This document shows, piece after piece, positions 1-11,700 of a stretch of DNA of 43,506 bases. The notes under the pieces are model-generated. The model had not been told where the DNA came from and ran no database searches. It saw nothing but the letters and a program-made list of their open reading frames with translations. The stretch comes from Candidatus Aquabacterium excrementipullorum (lineage in GTDB: Bacteria; Pseudomonadota; Gammaproteobacteria; Burkholderiales; Burkholderiaceae_C): positions 1 through 43,506 of the forward strand of contig DXIO01000125.1 in assembly GCA_019112875.1 (NCBI GenBank), read 5' to 3'. A program made the position numbers and the translations under genes. Numbering within the stretch: the stretch's first letter is position 1; each line of letters starts with the position of its first letter.

Positions 1-3000
1 CGTTGACCAGCACGCTGCCCGTCGGCGTGTCGTTGATGTTCGCCACGGCGCTGGTGGCCGTGCTGTTGACGGCCTCCGTTGTGCCGCCGGCGTCGGTGTA
101 GATGGCGCGTGCCGTGATGGCCTTGCCCACGTCGGCCTGGCTGAGCACGTAGGTGCTGCCGGTGCTGCCGGTGTCCACGCCATTGCGCAGCCAGTGGTAG
201 GTGATGGTGCCCATGCCATCGGCATCGGCCAGGGTGTTCGAGGCCGTCAGCGTCTGGCCTTGCGTGGGCGTGCCGCTGATGCTCACGCTGCCCGTGGGGG
301 CATCGTTCACGGCCGTGATCGTGATCTCGGCGGTGGCGGTGACGCTGCTCGTGTAGCCATCGGTGGCCACGACGGTGATGAAGCGCGTGGTGGTGTCGGG
401 CGCCTCGGACAGGTTGTTGTAGGTGATGGTGCGCAGCACCTTCTGGTAATTGGCCACCGTGTCGGTGCCGCTGAGCGTGAGCACGCCCGTGCCGCTGTCG
501 TAGCTGGCCGTGATGCTGGTGCCCGTGACGGTGGCGGCCAGCGATTCCAGCGCGCCGTTGAGCGGGTTGCCCAGCGTCACGGTCATGCCGGTGAGCTGCG
601 TGCTGTCGCTGTCGGTAATGGTGGCGTCGCTGTCGGCGATGGTGACGGGGCCACCGTTCTCCACGAAGGTCTTGTTGCTGTCGGGGCCGGTGGCGCCGGT
701 GCTGTTGTTCGCGTCCAGGTCCACCACGGGCGGGGCTGGTGGCGTGTAGGTGACGCTCAGCACGGGGCGCTGCGAGGCGGTCGCGGCCTCGGAGCTGGCG
801 ATCGTCCAGTCATCGGCGGCGGAGGTGCCCGTGGCGATCAGGAAGCCGTAGTTGGTCTCGCCATTGGCCCAGGCCTGCACGGCGGCGGCCAGGCCGGTCA
901 GCGTGGCGGCGCCCGAGATGCCCGCGTCCAGCGTGTACAGGCTGGAGGCTTGCGCCTCGCTGCCGTCGGTGGCCACGCCATTGACCAGCGAGGTGTAGGT
1001 GGAGCCCTCAGACCAGTTGATCAGCACGCGGTAGATGCTGACCACGTCGGCGACGTCGTTGTTGGTCACATAGATCGTCAGCGAGGCCGAGGTGATGGTC
1101 GAGCCGAGCGGGATCTGGCCCGGGCCGTTGCCGAACAGGTTGTCGAACCGGATCAGCGTCTGCATGTCGTTGGGCGAGCCGTCGTCCACCTTCAGGGTGG
1201 TGCTGCTGCCATACGAGGTGCCGGGGGTGGCCTTGTCGATGTAGGTGTCCTGCGTGCCGGTGTAGCCGTTCACGCCTTCCTGGAAGGTCACGCTGACGGC
1301 CCCCGGCGAGGGGTTGGTCACCGTGATGGCCGCATCGCGCGGCGTGGCGGCCACGCCCAGGGCATCGACCAGCGCGAAGCGCACGGTGCGTGTCGTGGTC
1401 GACGGGCTGCTGCCGTTCGTGTTGTTGTAGGTGATGTTGGATGCGAGCGCGCCCACGGCGGCGGCGGTGGCATTGGCGTTGAGCGTGATGACCAGGGCCG
1501 CGCCGGCCGTGCCGCCCGTCCAGGTGCCGATGACCACGCCGCCATACGTCACGTTGCTGCCGCTGATGCCGATCTGGCCGGCGCCCGTGCCCTGGTTGAG
1601 GATGCTCAGCACATCTTCGCCGGCCGTCGATCCGCTGGTGAAGGACACCGTCAGCGTGCCGCCCGCGAAGCCGACCATGTCCGCATCGGTCACGGCGGCG
1701 GCGTAGCCCTGATCGATGGTGCGGGGGCCGTCGCCCTTCTGGTAGGCCAGCGTGTCGCCGGCGACGTTGTTCAGCACCGTCTTGTTGAACTTGTTCCACA
1801 CGTAGGTGAAGTTCTGGCGGTAGGTCTCGCCGGTGGCGGCGTCCAGCTGGGTCACGGAGCCCCAGCTGCTGCCGTTCCAGGCCACGAAGTTCAGGTCCTG
1901 GCCGCCGTCCTGCGCGCCCATCATGATGGTGTCGGAGTACGGGTCGGCGTACAGCCGGATCATGTAGGGGATGTCGGTGCCGCCCATGCTCGGCCCCGTC
2001 AGCTCGCTGGACCAGCCGCCACCGCTGCTCCAGGTCTGGTAGTAGACGTAGGGGCCGGTGTTCTTGCTGTAGGCCACCAGCAGGTCGCCCGACTTGCTCT
2101 CGAAGGCCGCGCTGGCCGTCATCGGCGAATCCGTCAGCAAGGGGGCCGATGAGGTGAGCAGCTTCTGGTTGCCCCAGCTGCTGCCATCCCACACCGCGGC
2201 CCACAGGAAGTTGCTGGAGGTCTGCGCCAGCAGGGCGATGCGGTTGCTGGTCGGGTCGGACGCCACGGCGGTGGAATAGAGCTCGGCCGTGGCCGTCACG
2301 CCCGCGGGGATGGCGATGCTGCCTTCAGCGCTCCAACTGCTGCCGTTCCAGACGCGGTACTGCACCGTGGCCTGGTTCGAGGCGGAGTTGTCGTAGAACA
2401 CCAGCGCGCGGCCGCTGAGGCTTTCGTAGGCCACGTTGACCTCGAAATACTGCTTGGAGCTGTCGCTGCCCAGGGTCTGCGCGTTGCCCCAGCTCGAGCC
2501 GTTCCACACGATGGCGAACTGGTTGTTCGAGGCCACGCTGGTGGCGGCCACCAGCACCATCTCGTCGGATTTGGGGTTGGCCGCCAGTTTCATCTGGTAG
2601 GGCTCGCCCGAGACTGGCGCCGTGATCGTGTTGACGGCCGACCAGCTGGTGCCGTTCCACACCGCGTAGGACAGGCCCGTGGAGCCGGTGTTGCCGTTGT
2701 CCCAGATCAGGATGGCGTCGCCGCTGGTGCTTTCATAGGCGATGGCGAAGCTGTTGTACTGCGACGCGGCGGCGGCCGGCGTGGCCAGTGGCAATGTCAG
2801 CGGAGCCGTCCACTTGCTGCCGTCCCAGACCAGCGCCAGGATCTTGCCCGAGGCATCGGCCGAGCCGATCATGATCACCTCGTTGCGCGTGGGTGACTCG
2901 GCCGCCAGCATCATCGTGATGTCGTCGCTGGTGTTGATGCCGGTGACGGCCGGGGGCGAAAAACTCGTGCCGCTCCAGCTGGCGTACCAGCTGTAGAGTT

Positions 3001-5569
3001 GGTCGTTGACGTTCCAGATCACCTTGCCGCGCGTGCCCGTGGCCGCGGCCACCACCATCATCGCGGCCGAGAACTCTGAGGCGCCCGTGGGGCCGCTCTC
3101 GACGTTGGCCACGGCCGTGATGTACTGGCCGGCGGCCACGGTGGGCAGGTCCACGCTGAACGAGGCATCGCCCGTGGTCGCGTTGGTGGTGATCGTGATC
3201 GAGCCCAGGTAGACGCGGCCTTCGCCATAGCCGCTGGCATCGGCCGTGGGGCTGCTGAAGAAATCAATGGTGATGGTTTGCGCCTGGGCGTACCACTCCA
3301 GCGAGCCACTCACCTTGGTCACCGTGCCGTCGTTGAAGGCCGAGGTGATGACGGGGAAGTTGTTGGCCCAGTTGCCCCCGCCATCGCCGTCGTTGAGGTC
3401 GTTGGCCGTGACGCCGTCGTTGTTCAGGTCGATGCCCAGGCCGCCGTTGCTGTAGATCGAATTGCGGTAGATCAGGTTGTTGGTGCCCGAGGCCACGACG
3501 ATGCCGGCGCCCGTGTTGCCCGCGATGATGTTGCCCTCACCCGCGTTCTTGCCGCCCACCTGCACATTGCTGGCCGCGATGTAGATGCCCGCGCTGCCAT
3601 TGCCCAGCAGGGTCGTGCCGTCGCTGCCCACGCCGATGTAGTTGCCCAGGATGTAGTGCGTGGCCGTGGCCGTGGTGCCCACGCTGATCCCGTAGCTGGC
3701 GTTGCCCGAGATCACGTTGCGCGCGGCAGCCGTGCTGCCGCCGATCACGATGGCGTCGTTGGTCTGGATGTTGATGCCGACGCCGCCGTTGGCCAAGGCC
3801 GCCGTGCCCGTGGCGTTCAGGCCAACGATGTTGCCGGTGATGGTGGTGTCGCCATCGCGGATGTCGATGCCCGCGCCGGTGTTGCCCGAGATCACGTTGC
3901 CCGTGATCAGCACGCTGCCCGTGTCGTCCTTGTAGAGGCCCACCCCGCCGCCTGCGAGGGCTGCCGTGCCCGTGGCGTTGGTGCCGATGTAGTTGCCCTG
4001 GACGGTGCTGGTGCCGGTGGTGGTGAGCCAGATGTTGCGGGTGGCGAAGCCCGAGATCACGTTGCCCGCGCCGGCCGCCGAGCCGCCGATCATCACGTTG
4101 GTGGAACTGCTCTCCACCATGATGCCGTAGTCGGCCTTGTTGGCCATCACGCCGGTGCCTGCGGCGTTGGTGCCGATGTAGTTGCCCTGGACGATGGCGT
4201 TGTCCGAGCCGCTGCCCAGGTAGATGTTGTACGTGGCGCCGTTGCCCGAGATCACGTTGCGGTCGGCCGCCGTGGTGCCGCCGATGGTGAGGTTGGCGCC
4301 CAGGTTGTAGATGCCGTAGGCGTCGTTGCGTTCCCCAGCGCCCGCATCGGTGCCATCGGCATTGAGGCTGCCGATGTAGTTGCCCACGAGGGTGTTGCCG
4401 TTGGAGTTGGCGGCGATGTAGATGCCGTAGCTGGTGAAGTCGCGGATCACCAGGCCACGGATGACGGTGCCGTCCGCCGTGCCCGAGAGGTTCAGTCCGG
4501 TGGCGCTCGCGCCGTTGCCGTCGAGCACGATCAGCGGGTGGCCCGCGGCGGCGGTGCCGCTCTGGGTGGTGCCATCGATGATGACCGCCTCGGTGATGGT
4601 GGTCATCGCCGCGTAGGGGGAGATGGTGTATTCGCCGTACGTGCCCGCCGTGCCGATGATGTTGAAGGCGATGGTGTCGGTGCCCGCAGTGGCGTTGGCC
4701 TGCGTGATGGCCCAGCGCAGCGTTCCGGGGGTGGCGGCGGAGGCCGCGTTGTCGATGGTGGACGTGACGGTGTAGGTGGCCAGCACGCCGTACCAGCTCG
4801 GCTGCTGCCACAGGCCGAACAGGGCCTGCGTGTCGATCTGGCCTTGGCTGTACTCCAGCGTCCAATCGCCGCCCAGCGCGCTGGCGCCGGTCAGGTCGTC
4901 GCTGGCGGCCACGTCGGCACCGGTCAGCAGGGACAGGTCGCTGATCAGGGCGCGGCCATCGCTGCCTGCGGCCAGGTCGCAGCCGTAGAGCATCAGGTCG
5001 GCGTCGCCGGTCAGCGCGCCGCCCCAGCTGGCGACGTCCTGCGCGCGCGATTGCAGCGTGGCCAGGTCCAGGCGGGTGTTGCCCAGCGTCAGGCCCTGGG
5101 TGTTGCCGTGGCTCAGGATGTGCACGGCGCTGTAGGGCGTCTGTGCGTTGGCCAGGGTGCGGGTGATGACCTCGATGCCGTCTTCGTTGGCGCCGATGGT
5201 GACGATGTCCAGCGCGCGGCCCTGGGCCTGCTGCGCCTGCAGGTCGGCGATCAGCGTGTCGGCGTTGTCGATGCCCAGGTCGACGAAGACGATTTCGCGC
5301 GTGGCGGTGTCGGCCTCGGCGGTGGCGTTTTGCACCACGGCCACGTTGGTGTTCTGCGAGGCACTGCCCTGCGTGGCCGCGATGGCCGCGTACTGCAGGC
5401 TGGCCGAGGGCGCGACCGTCGTGGTGGCCGCGTTGGCACCCGCCGCGCCCACGTCACCGCCAGCCAGGAACACCGAAGCCTCGGCCGAAAACAGCAGCCG
5501 AGGCTCGAGTTCTTCGATCTCTGCACGAGGCTGAGACCGGCTGGTTTGCCTGGGTCTGTGACGGCGCAC
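1..5569 (-). CDS. Giant LEPR-XLL / DUF4347 surface protein, C-terminus beyond window
   Basis: The frame is open for 1856 codons from a GTG at 5569 to the left edge. The start is chosen because an AGGAG lies 5 nt upstream and the product begins with a basic stretch leading to LEPRLLFS at residues 21-28, as in its neighbour. By eye the order is: LEPR-XLL motif; DUF4347 domain (about 90-240, with SHG at His154 and LYGC at Cys197); a right-handed beta-helix-like stretch with repeated GNYIGTN and NVISGN units (about 265-650); many WNGSSW-type blades suggesting a propeller or lectin-like region (about 720-1200); a DNRLRE-like domain containing TQDTYID; then Ig/cadherin-like repeats with ITAVNDAP linkers. 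Such proteins are usually regarded as exported, repetitive adhesins or matrix proteins; the actual role is unknown. It is a tandem paralogue of the next gene at its N-terminus only. Confidence 0.85.
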   Translation of the reverse strand, partial: MRRHRPRQTSRSQPRAEIEELEPRLLFSAEASVFLAGGDVGAAGANAATTTVAPSASLQYAAIAATQGSASQNTNVAVVQNATAEADTATREIVFVDLGIDNADTLIADLQAQQAQGRALDIVTIGANEDGIEVITRTLANAQTPYSAVHILSHGNTQGLTLGNTRLDLATLQSRAQDVASWGGALTGDADLMLYGCDLAAGSDGRALISDLSLLTGADVAASDDLTGASALGGDWTLEYSQGQIDTQALFGLWQQPSWYGVLATYTVTSTIDNAASAATPGTLRWAITQANATAGTDTIAFNIIGTAGTYGEYTISPYAAMTTITEAVIIDGTTQSGTAAAGHPLIVLDGNGASATGLNLSGTADGTVIRGLVIRDFTSYGIYIAANSNGNTLVGNYIGSLNADGTDAGAGERNDAYGIYNLGANLTIGGTTAADRNVISGNGATYNIYLGSGSDNAIVQGNYIGTNAAGTGVMANKADYGIMVESSSTNVMIGGSAAGAGNVISGFATRNIWLTTTGTSTVQGNYIGTNATGTAALAGGGVGLYKDDTGSVLITGNVISGNTGAGIDIRDGDTTITGNIVGLNATGTAALANGGVGINIQTNDAIVIGGSTAAARNVISGNASYGISVGTTATATHYILGNYIGVGSDGTTLLGNGSAGIYIAASNVQVGGKNAGEGNIIAGNTGAGIVVASGTNNLIYRNSIYSNGGLGIDLNNDGVTANDLNDGDGGGNWANNFPVITSAFNDGTVTKVSGSLEWYAQAQTITIDFFSSPTADASGYGEGRVYLGSITITTNATTGDASFSVDLPTVAAGQYITAVANVESGPTGASEFSAAMMVVAAATGTRGKVIWNVNDQLYSWYASWSGTSFSPPAVTGINTSDDITMMLAAESPTRNEVIMIGSADASGKILALVWDGSKWTAPLTLPLATPAAAASQYNSFAIAYESTSGDAILIWDNGNTGSTGLSYAVWNGTSWSAVNTITAPVSGEPYQMKLAANPKSDEMVLVAATSVASNNQFAIVWNGSSWGNAQTLGSDSSKQYFEVNVAYESLSGRALVFYDNSASNQATVQYRVWNGSSWSAEGSIAIPAGVTATAELYSTAVASDPTSNRIALLAQTSSNFLWAAVWDGSSWGNQKLLTSSAPLLTDSPMTASAAFESKSGDLLVAYSKNTGPYVYYQTWSSGGGWSSELTGPSMGGTDIPYMIRLYADPYSDTIMMGAQDGGQDLNFVAWNGSSWGSVTQLDAATGETYRQNFTYVWNKFNKTVLNNVAGDTLAYQKGDGPRTIDQGYAAAVTDADMVGFAGGTLTVSFTSGSTAGEDVLSILNQGTGAGQIGISGSNVTYGGVVIGTWTGGTAGAALVITLNANATAAAVGALASNITYNNTNGSSPSTTTRTVRFALVDALGVAATPRDAAITVTNPSPGAVSVTFQEGVNGYTGTQDTYIDKATPGTSYGSSTTLKVDDGSPNDMQTLIRFDNLFGNGPGQIPLGSTITSASLTIYVTNNDVADVVSIYRVLINWSEGSTYTSLVNGVATDGSEAQASSLYTLDAGISGAATLTGLAAAVQAWANGETNYGFLIATGTSAADDWTIASSEAATASQRPVLSVTYTPPAPPVVDLDANNSTGATGPDSNKTFVENGGPVTIADSDATITDSDSTQLTGMTVTLGNPLNGALESLAATVTGTSITASYDSGTGVLTLSGTDTVANYQKVLRTITYNNLSEAPDTTTRFITVVATDGYTSSVTATAEITITAVNDAPTGSVSISGTPTQGQTLTASNTLADADGMGTITYHWLRNGVDTGSTGSTYVLSQADVGKAITARAIYTDAGGTTEAVNSTATSAVANINDTPTGSVLVN

Positions 5570-5746
5570 GAATACTCCTGGTGTCGCCTTGCGGGAAGGT
5601 CGACCATCCGGGCGGCAAACGGGCCCTGAGACGGTCTTTCGCGACCTTTCCATTGTCCGGCCTGGCGCTGATCGGTGCCCGTGTAATAAGGCACGGAAAG
5701 CGCGCTTGTTTACATCAAACGACCGTTTGCGTCACCCCGCGTCACC
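5570..5746. other. Intergenic region between the two giant genes
   Basis: The 177 bases hold the ribosome binding site of the downstream gene, a 10-base palindrome AAGCGCGCTT at 5698-5707, a small inverted repeat CAAAC-GACC-GTTTG at 5716-5729 and two copies of GCGTCACC near 5729-5745. No convincing terminator or sigma-70 promoter was seen, so the two genes may be co-transcribed. This is inference. Confidence 0.4.
5575..5579 (-). promoter_or_regulatory. Ribosome binding site deciding a GTG start
   Basis: On the minus strand AGGAG is followed by TATTC and then GTG. This 5-nt spacing fixes the start of the partial giant gene, which has no ATG near its N-terminus. Confidence 0.7.
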
Positions 5747-8700
5747 TCATGCGATGTCTGAGTAAAGCGACTCCGAGGTGCTGGGCTCCTCGAAGATGAG
5801 TTCCGCTTCGGCGTTCTCTGCGGCATCCATGGTGGCGTCGTCATCACCCATCTGAGTATCGGGATCTCCCCCGGTGGACAGCACGGGCAGCGGGTCCATG
5901 TTGCGCCACACAGGCGTCGTCACCAGCAGGCTGGTCAGCAGGGTGGCGCCGCGCGCGGCCCACCACACGGCACCCACGGTCAGCATGGTGCCGGTGGTCT
6001 GCAGCGTGGTCGGCGTGAATTCCATCAGCGTGGGCACGTCGGCCGAGGCGGTGGCGGCCAATCGCCCCAGGGCGGAGGCGATGTGCACCGGTGTGTCGCT
6101 GCCCAGTGCGATGTTGACGGGCGTCAGCAGTGCGGTGGTCGTGGGCGCGTTGATGGCACCCAGGTTGGGCATCACGGTGTTGATGGCGTGGAAGGCCGTG
6201 TCTTGCCAGACGTTGTGGACGCCATTGGCCAGACCGATGTTGAAGGCGCGGGCAGGGCCGTAGGGCGTGCTGTCTTGCTGCAGGCCGGGCCCGACGCCGG
6301 TGCCGCCGGAGTGCGTGCCCTGACCTTGATGGCCGCCTTGGCCGGGCTGCCCATCCGTCGCACCCGAACCCCCCGCTTGCGCACCGCCGTCTTGACCCGT
6401 GCCGGGGCCGGAGGGCTGGGCGGTGCCGCCACCTGCGCCGCCACCCGATCCACTGCCTGAGCCGCCGCCAGAACCACCCGAGCCCGTGCCCGGCAGCTCC
6501 GTGGTGGGCGGCGTGATGACGGGCAAGGCCGGCGTGCCCGGGCCGCCGGGCAGGGCAGGGGGCTGTGGCGTGCCGATGTCGATGGCCGTGGAGGGCTGCA
6601 CCGTCAGGCGCACCGTGGCGATGTTGCTGTGGCCCAGGCCGTCGTCGGCCAGGTAGGTGAAGCTGTCGCTGCCGCTGAAGCCGGCGCGCGGCGTGTAGAG
6701 CCAGCTGCCATCGGCCTGAAGGCTCAGGCTGCCGTTGCCGGGCCCTTGCGCCAGTTGCGGCGTCAGCGGGCGTTGCTCGGGAATCCAGGCCTGGTCCAGC
6801 AGCTGTTCGGCCCCCATGCGCAATGGCGTGCCGTAAGCCATCGTCCAGCCATGGTCCGACACCACGGGCGTGTCGTACACGCCGGTGATCGCGATGGTGG
6901 TCGACACGCTGGTGCTGAGCGGGCCGCCCGGGCCCGAGTGGCCCTGGTCGTCCACCACCAGCGTGAGTGTGTCCGAGGGCGGGGGCAGGTCGCGGTCGAT
7001 GAGATAGCCCAGCGTGGCGCCTTGCAGGCCAGCCAGCAGGGCATTGATCTGCGCGATGCTGCCGGTGAGCGTCAGCCAGGGCGTGCCCGAGCCGGTCATC
7101 ACCACGCCGGTGCTGCCCGCGTTGGCGTTCAGCGTGCCCGACACCACCCACAAGGTGGCTTTCAAGGGGTTGCCGCCCGAATCGGGGTCGGCGATCGACA
7201 GGCCTGTGCCGTGCAACGCCAGGTTCACCTGTTCGGTCGCGTTGAGGCCGGCGGGCAATTGGGCGGTCGGCGCGTCGTTGCGGTCGGTCAGCTGGATGGT
7301 GAAACTCTGGCTGCTGGTCGAGCCATCGCTGCCGGTGGCCAGCACCGTGATGCCGTGGCTGCTGGCGGCCTCGAAATCGAGCAGTGCGCCGTTGGCCACG
7401 GAGACGACGCCGGTGCTGGCGTTGATGGTGAAGCGCCCGCCGGCGCTGTCACTCAGCGTGTAGGTGACGGTGTTGTTGGTGGCATCCGCATCGGTGGCGT
7501 GCGCGGTGATGCCCACCAGCGTGCCGTTGCCCGCACCCTCGGCCACCTGGTTGGCGGTGGCGTCGGTGTCGGTGACTGCGCCCACGGCGAACTCGTTGAC
7601 GTCCGTCAGGTTGATCGTGAAGCTGCGGGTGCTGGTCGCGCCGTCGGTGCCGGTGGCGACCACGGTGATGGTGTGCGAGGTGGCCGATTCATGATCGAGC
7701 AGGCCTCCGTTGGCCACCGTGACGATGCCGGTGCTGGCATCGATGGTGAAACGCCCGCCGGCGTTGTTGCTCAGCGAGTAGACGACGGTGTTGTTGCTGC
7801 CATCCGGGTCCACGGCGTGGCCGGTGATGCCCACGGCGGTGCCCGTGGCGGCGTTCTCGGTCACCTGGTTGGGCGTGGCGTCGCTGTCGCTCACCGGCCC
7901 GACAGGGAACTCGTCCACATCCAGCAGATTGATGACGAAGCTCTGGCTGCTGGTCGAGCCATCGGCACTGGTGGCCAGCACGGTGATGGTGTGCGAGGTG
8001 GCTGATTCGTAGTTCAGCAGCGCGCCAGTGCGCACAGTCACCACGCCGGTCGTGGCATCGATGTCGAAGCGTCCACCTGCGTCGTTGCTCAGCGAGTAGC
8101 TGACGTTGTTGTGGGTGCTGTCGGCGTCCGAGGCGCGGGCAGTGATGCCCGTCAGGCCGCCATCGACCGCGTTCTCGCTCACTTGGTTGGCGGCGGCATT
8201 GTTGTCGCTGATGGCCCCGACGTCAAACTCGTTGACGTCCGTCAGGTTGATGGTGAAGCCCTGGCTGCTGGTCGAGCCGTCGGCACTGGTGGCCAGCACG
8301 GTGATGGTGTGGGAGGTGGCCGATTCGTAGTCCAGCAGAGCGCTGTTGGCCACGGTGACCACGCCGGTGCTGGCGTTGATGGTGAAGCGCCCGCCCGCGT
8401 TGTCGCTCAGCGTGTAGGTGACGGTGTTGTTGCCGCCATCGGCATCCGATGCGCGGGCGGTGATGCCCGCCAGCGTGCCGTTGGCCGCGTTCTCGGCCAC
8501 GGTGTTGGCGGCCGCATCGACATCGCTCACCGGTCCGATGGGGAACTCGTTCACATCGCCCACGTTGACCGTGAAGCTCTGGCTGCTGCTGGAGCCGTCG
8601 CTGCTGGTGGCCTGCACGATGATGGCGTGCGAGGTGGCGGCTTCAAAGTTCAGCTTGGTGCCATCGAGCACCGTGACCACGCCGGTGGTGGCGTTGATCG

Positions 8701-11700
8701 CGAATCGCCCGCCCGCGTCGTCGTACAGCGTGTAGGTGACCGTGTTGTTGGTGCCATCGGCATCCACGGCGTGGGCGATGAGACCCACGGTGCTGCCGTT
8801 GGCGGCATTCTCGGCCACGGTGTTGGTGGCCGCGTCGCTGTCGCTGACCGCGCCGATGGCGTGCTCATTGACGTCCGTCAGGCTGACCGTGAAGCCCTGA
8901 CTGCTGGTCGTGCCATCGCTGCTGGTGGCCAGCACGGTGATGGTGTGCGACGTGGCCGATTCGTAATCCAGCAGGCTGCTGTTGGCCACGGTGACCACGC
9001 CGGTGGTGGCATTGATCGCGAAGCGGCCGCCCGCGTTGTCACTCAGCGTGTAGGTGACGGTGTTGTTGCTGGCGTCCGGGTCCGTGGCCTGCGCGGTGAT
9101 GCCTGCCAGCGTGCCGGTGGCGGCGTTCTCGGCCACGGTGTTGGCGGCCGCATTGGTGTCCATCACCGCGCCCACGGGGTACTCGCTGACATCGCTCAGG
9201 TTGACCGTGAAGCTCTGGGTGCTGGTCGAGCCGTCGCTGCTGGTGGCGACCACCGTGATGTCGTGGGAACGCGCGGCCTCGAAGTCCAATTTCGAGCCGT
9301 CGAGCACAGTGACCACGCCGGTCGTGGCGTCGATGGTGAAGCGGCCGCTCGCGTTGTCGCTCAGCGCGTAGGTGACGGTGTTGTTGGTGCCGTCTGTGTC
9401 CACGGCGTGGGCGGTGATGCCCACGGTGCTGCCATTGGCCGCGTTCTCGGCCACGGTGTCTGGTGCCGCGTCGGTGTCGCCCACGGCGCCCACGTCGAAC
9501 TCGTTCACATCCGTGACGTTGATGATGACGTTCTGGCTGCTGGTCGAACCATCGCTGCTGGTGGCCAGCACGGTGATGGTGTGGGACGTGGCCGATTCAT
9601 AGTCCAGCAGGGCGCTGTTGGCCACGGTGACCACGCCGGTGGTGGCATTGATCGCGAAGCGGCCGCCCGCGTTGTCGCTCAAGGTGTAGGTGACGGTGTT
9701 GTTGGTGGCATCCTGGTCGGTGGCGTTGGCCGTGATGCCCACCAGGCTGCCATCGATGGCATCTTCTGACACCTGGTTCGCCGCGGCATTGACATCGCTC
9801 ACCGCGCCCACACCGTGCTCGTTCTGGTCGATCAGGGTGATGGTGAAAGTGCGCGAGGTGCTGCTGCCATCGGTGCTGGTGGCCACCACCGTGATGTTGT
9901 GGCTGGCGGCCGCTTCGCGGTCCAGCAGCGTGCCGTTGGCCACGGTGACCACGCCCGTCGTGGCGTCGATGGTGAAGCGCCCGCCCGCGTTGTTGGACAG
10001 GCTGTAGTTCACCGTGTCGATCACGTCCGGGTCGATGGCCTGGGCCGTGATGCCCACGGTGGTGCCGGTGGTGGCGTTCTCGGCCACCGTGTTGGCGCTG
10101 CCGTCCACATCGGCTACCGGGCCCACGCCGGCCTCGCTGCCATCGGTGATGTCGATGGTGAAGTTCTGGCTGCTGGTCGAGCCATCGCTGCTGGTGGCCT
10201 GCACGATGATGGTGTGCGAGGTGTCGGTTTCGTAGTCCAGCAGCGAGGCGTCCAGCACGGTGACCACGCCAGTGCTGGCGTTGATCGTGAAGCGCCCGCC
10301 AGCGTTGTCGCTCAGCGTGTAGGTAACGGTGTTGTTCGTGCCGTCGGCATCCGTGGCGTGTGCCGTGATGCCGACCTCGTCGCCATTGGAAGCGTTCTCG
10401 CTGACCTCGTTGGCCGTGGCGTCCGCATCGGTGACGGCGCCCACGGCATGCTCGTTCACATCGGTCACGCTGATCGTGAAGTTCTGGCTGCTGCTGGAGC
10501 CGTCGCTGCTGGTCGCCACCACCGTGACGGTGTGCGAGGTGGCGGTCTCGTAATCCAGCTTCGTGCCGTCGAGCACCGTGACCACGCCGGTGCTGCCGTT
10601 GATCGTGAAGCGCCCGCCAGCGTTGTCGCTCAGGGTGTAGGTGATGGTGTTGTTGCTGCCGTCCGCATCCGAGGCCTGCGCGATGATGCCGACCAGGGAG
10701 CCGTTGGTGGCGTTCTCTGCCACGGTGTTGGCGGCGGCGCTGGCATCCGTCACGCTGCCCACATTGAACTCGTCCACGTCGGTGAGGTTGATGACGAAGC
10801 TCTGGTTGCTGGTCGAGCCGTCGGCGCTGGTGGCGACCACGGTGATGGCGTGCGAGGTGGCGGCCTCGTAGTTCAGTTTGGTGCCGTCGAGCACGGTGAC
10901 CACGCCGGTGCTGGCATTGATGGTGAAGCGGCCACCCGCGTTGTCGCTCAGGGTGTAGGTGACGGTGTTGTTGGTGCCGTCGGCATCGAGGGCCTGGGCG
11001 GTGATGCCCGCCAGCGTGCCGTTGGCGGCGTTCTCGGCCACCTGGTTGGCGGCTGCGTTGCTGTCGCTCACCGGGCCCACGGCGAACTCGTTGACGTCCG
11101 TCAGGTTGATGGTGAAGCTCTGGCTGCTGGTCGAGCCATCGCTGCTGGTGGCCAGCACGGTGATGCTGTGCGAGGTGGCGGCCTCGTAGTTCAGGAGGGT
11201 GCCGTTGGCCACGGAGACCACGCCGGTGGTGGCATTGACCGTGAAGCGCCCGCCAGCGTTGTTGCTCAACGAATAGGTGACGGTGTTGTTGCTGCCGTCC
11301 GCATCCGTGGCATGCGCGGTGATGCCCACCAGCGTGCCGTTGGCCGCGTTCTCGGACACCGTGTTGGCGGCGGCATTGGCGTCAGTCACCGAACCGACGG
11401 CGAACTCGTTGACGTCGGTCACTGTCACGGACAAGGTCTGCGTGTCGGTGAGCGCGCCATCGCTGACCTGCACGATCACGTCGTAGACGTTGTTGCCGTC
11501 CGCATCCGTCGGTGCCTCGAAGTTGGGCGCGGTGATGAAGGTCAGGGCGCCGGTGCTGCTGTTGATGGTGAAGCGCGCCGCGTCCGCGCCGCCGGAGATG
11601 CTGTAGACCAGGCCGCTGCTGTCCACGTCCGTCGCGGTGACGGTGGTGACCGGCGTGGCGTTCTCGGCCACGCTGATGCTGGCCGAGGTGCCGCCGCCAT

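Noticed and set aside
194..2152. Long plus-strand open frame of 652 codons over the left giant gene
   Set aside because: It is antisense to a frame with clear domains, has Gly/Val/Arg/His-rich shadow composition and no ribosome binding site.
3278..5629. Plus-strand open frame of 783 codons
   Set aside because: It lies antisense over the beta-helix and DUF4347 regions; GC-rich codon bias opens the opposite strand. No recognisable motif.
7277..11407. CRISPR array or satellite DNA
   Set aside because: The 318-bp units are coding throughout and there is no short-repeat/unique-spacer structure.
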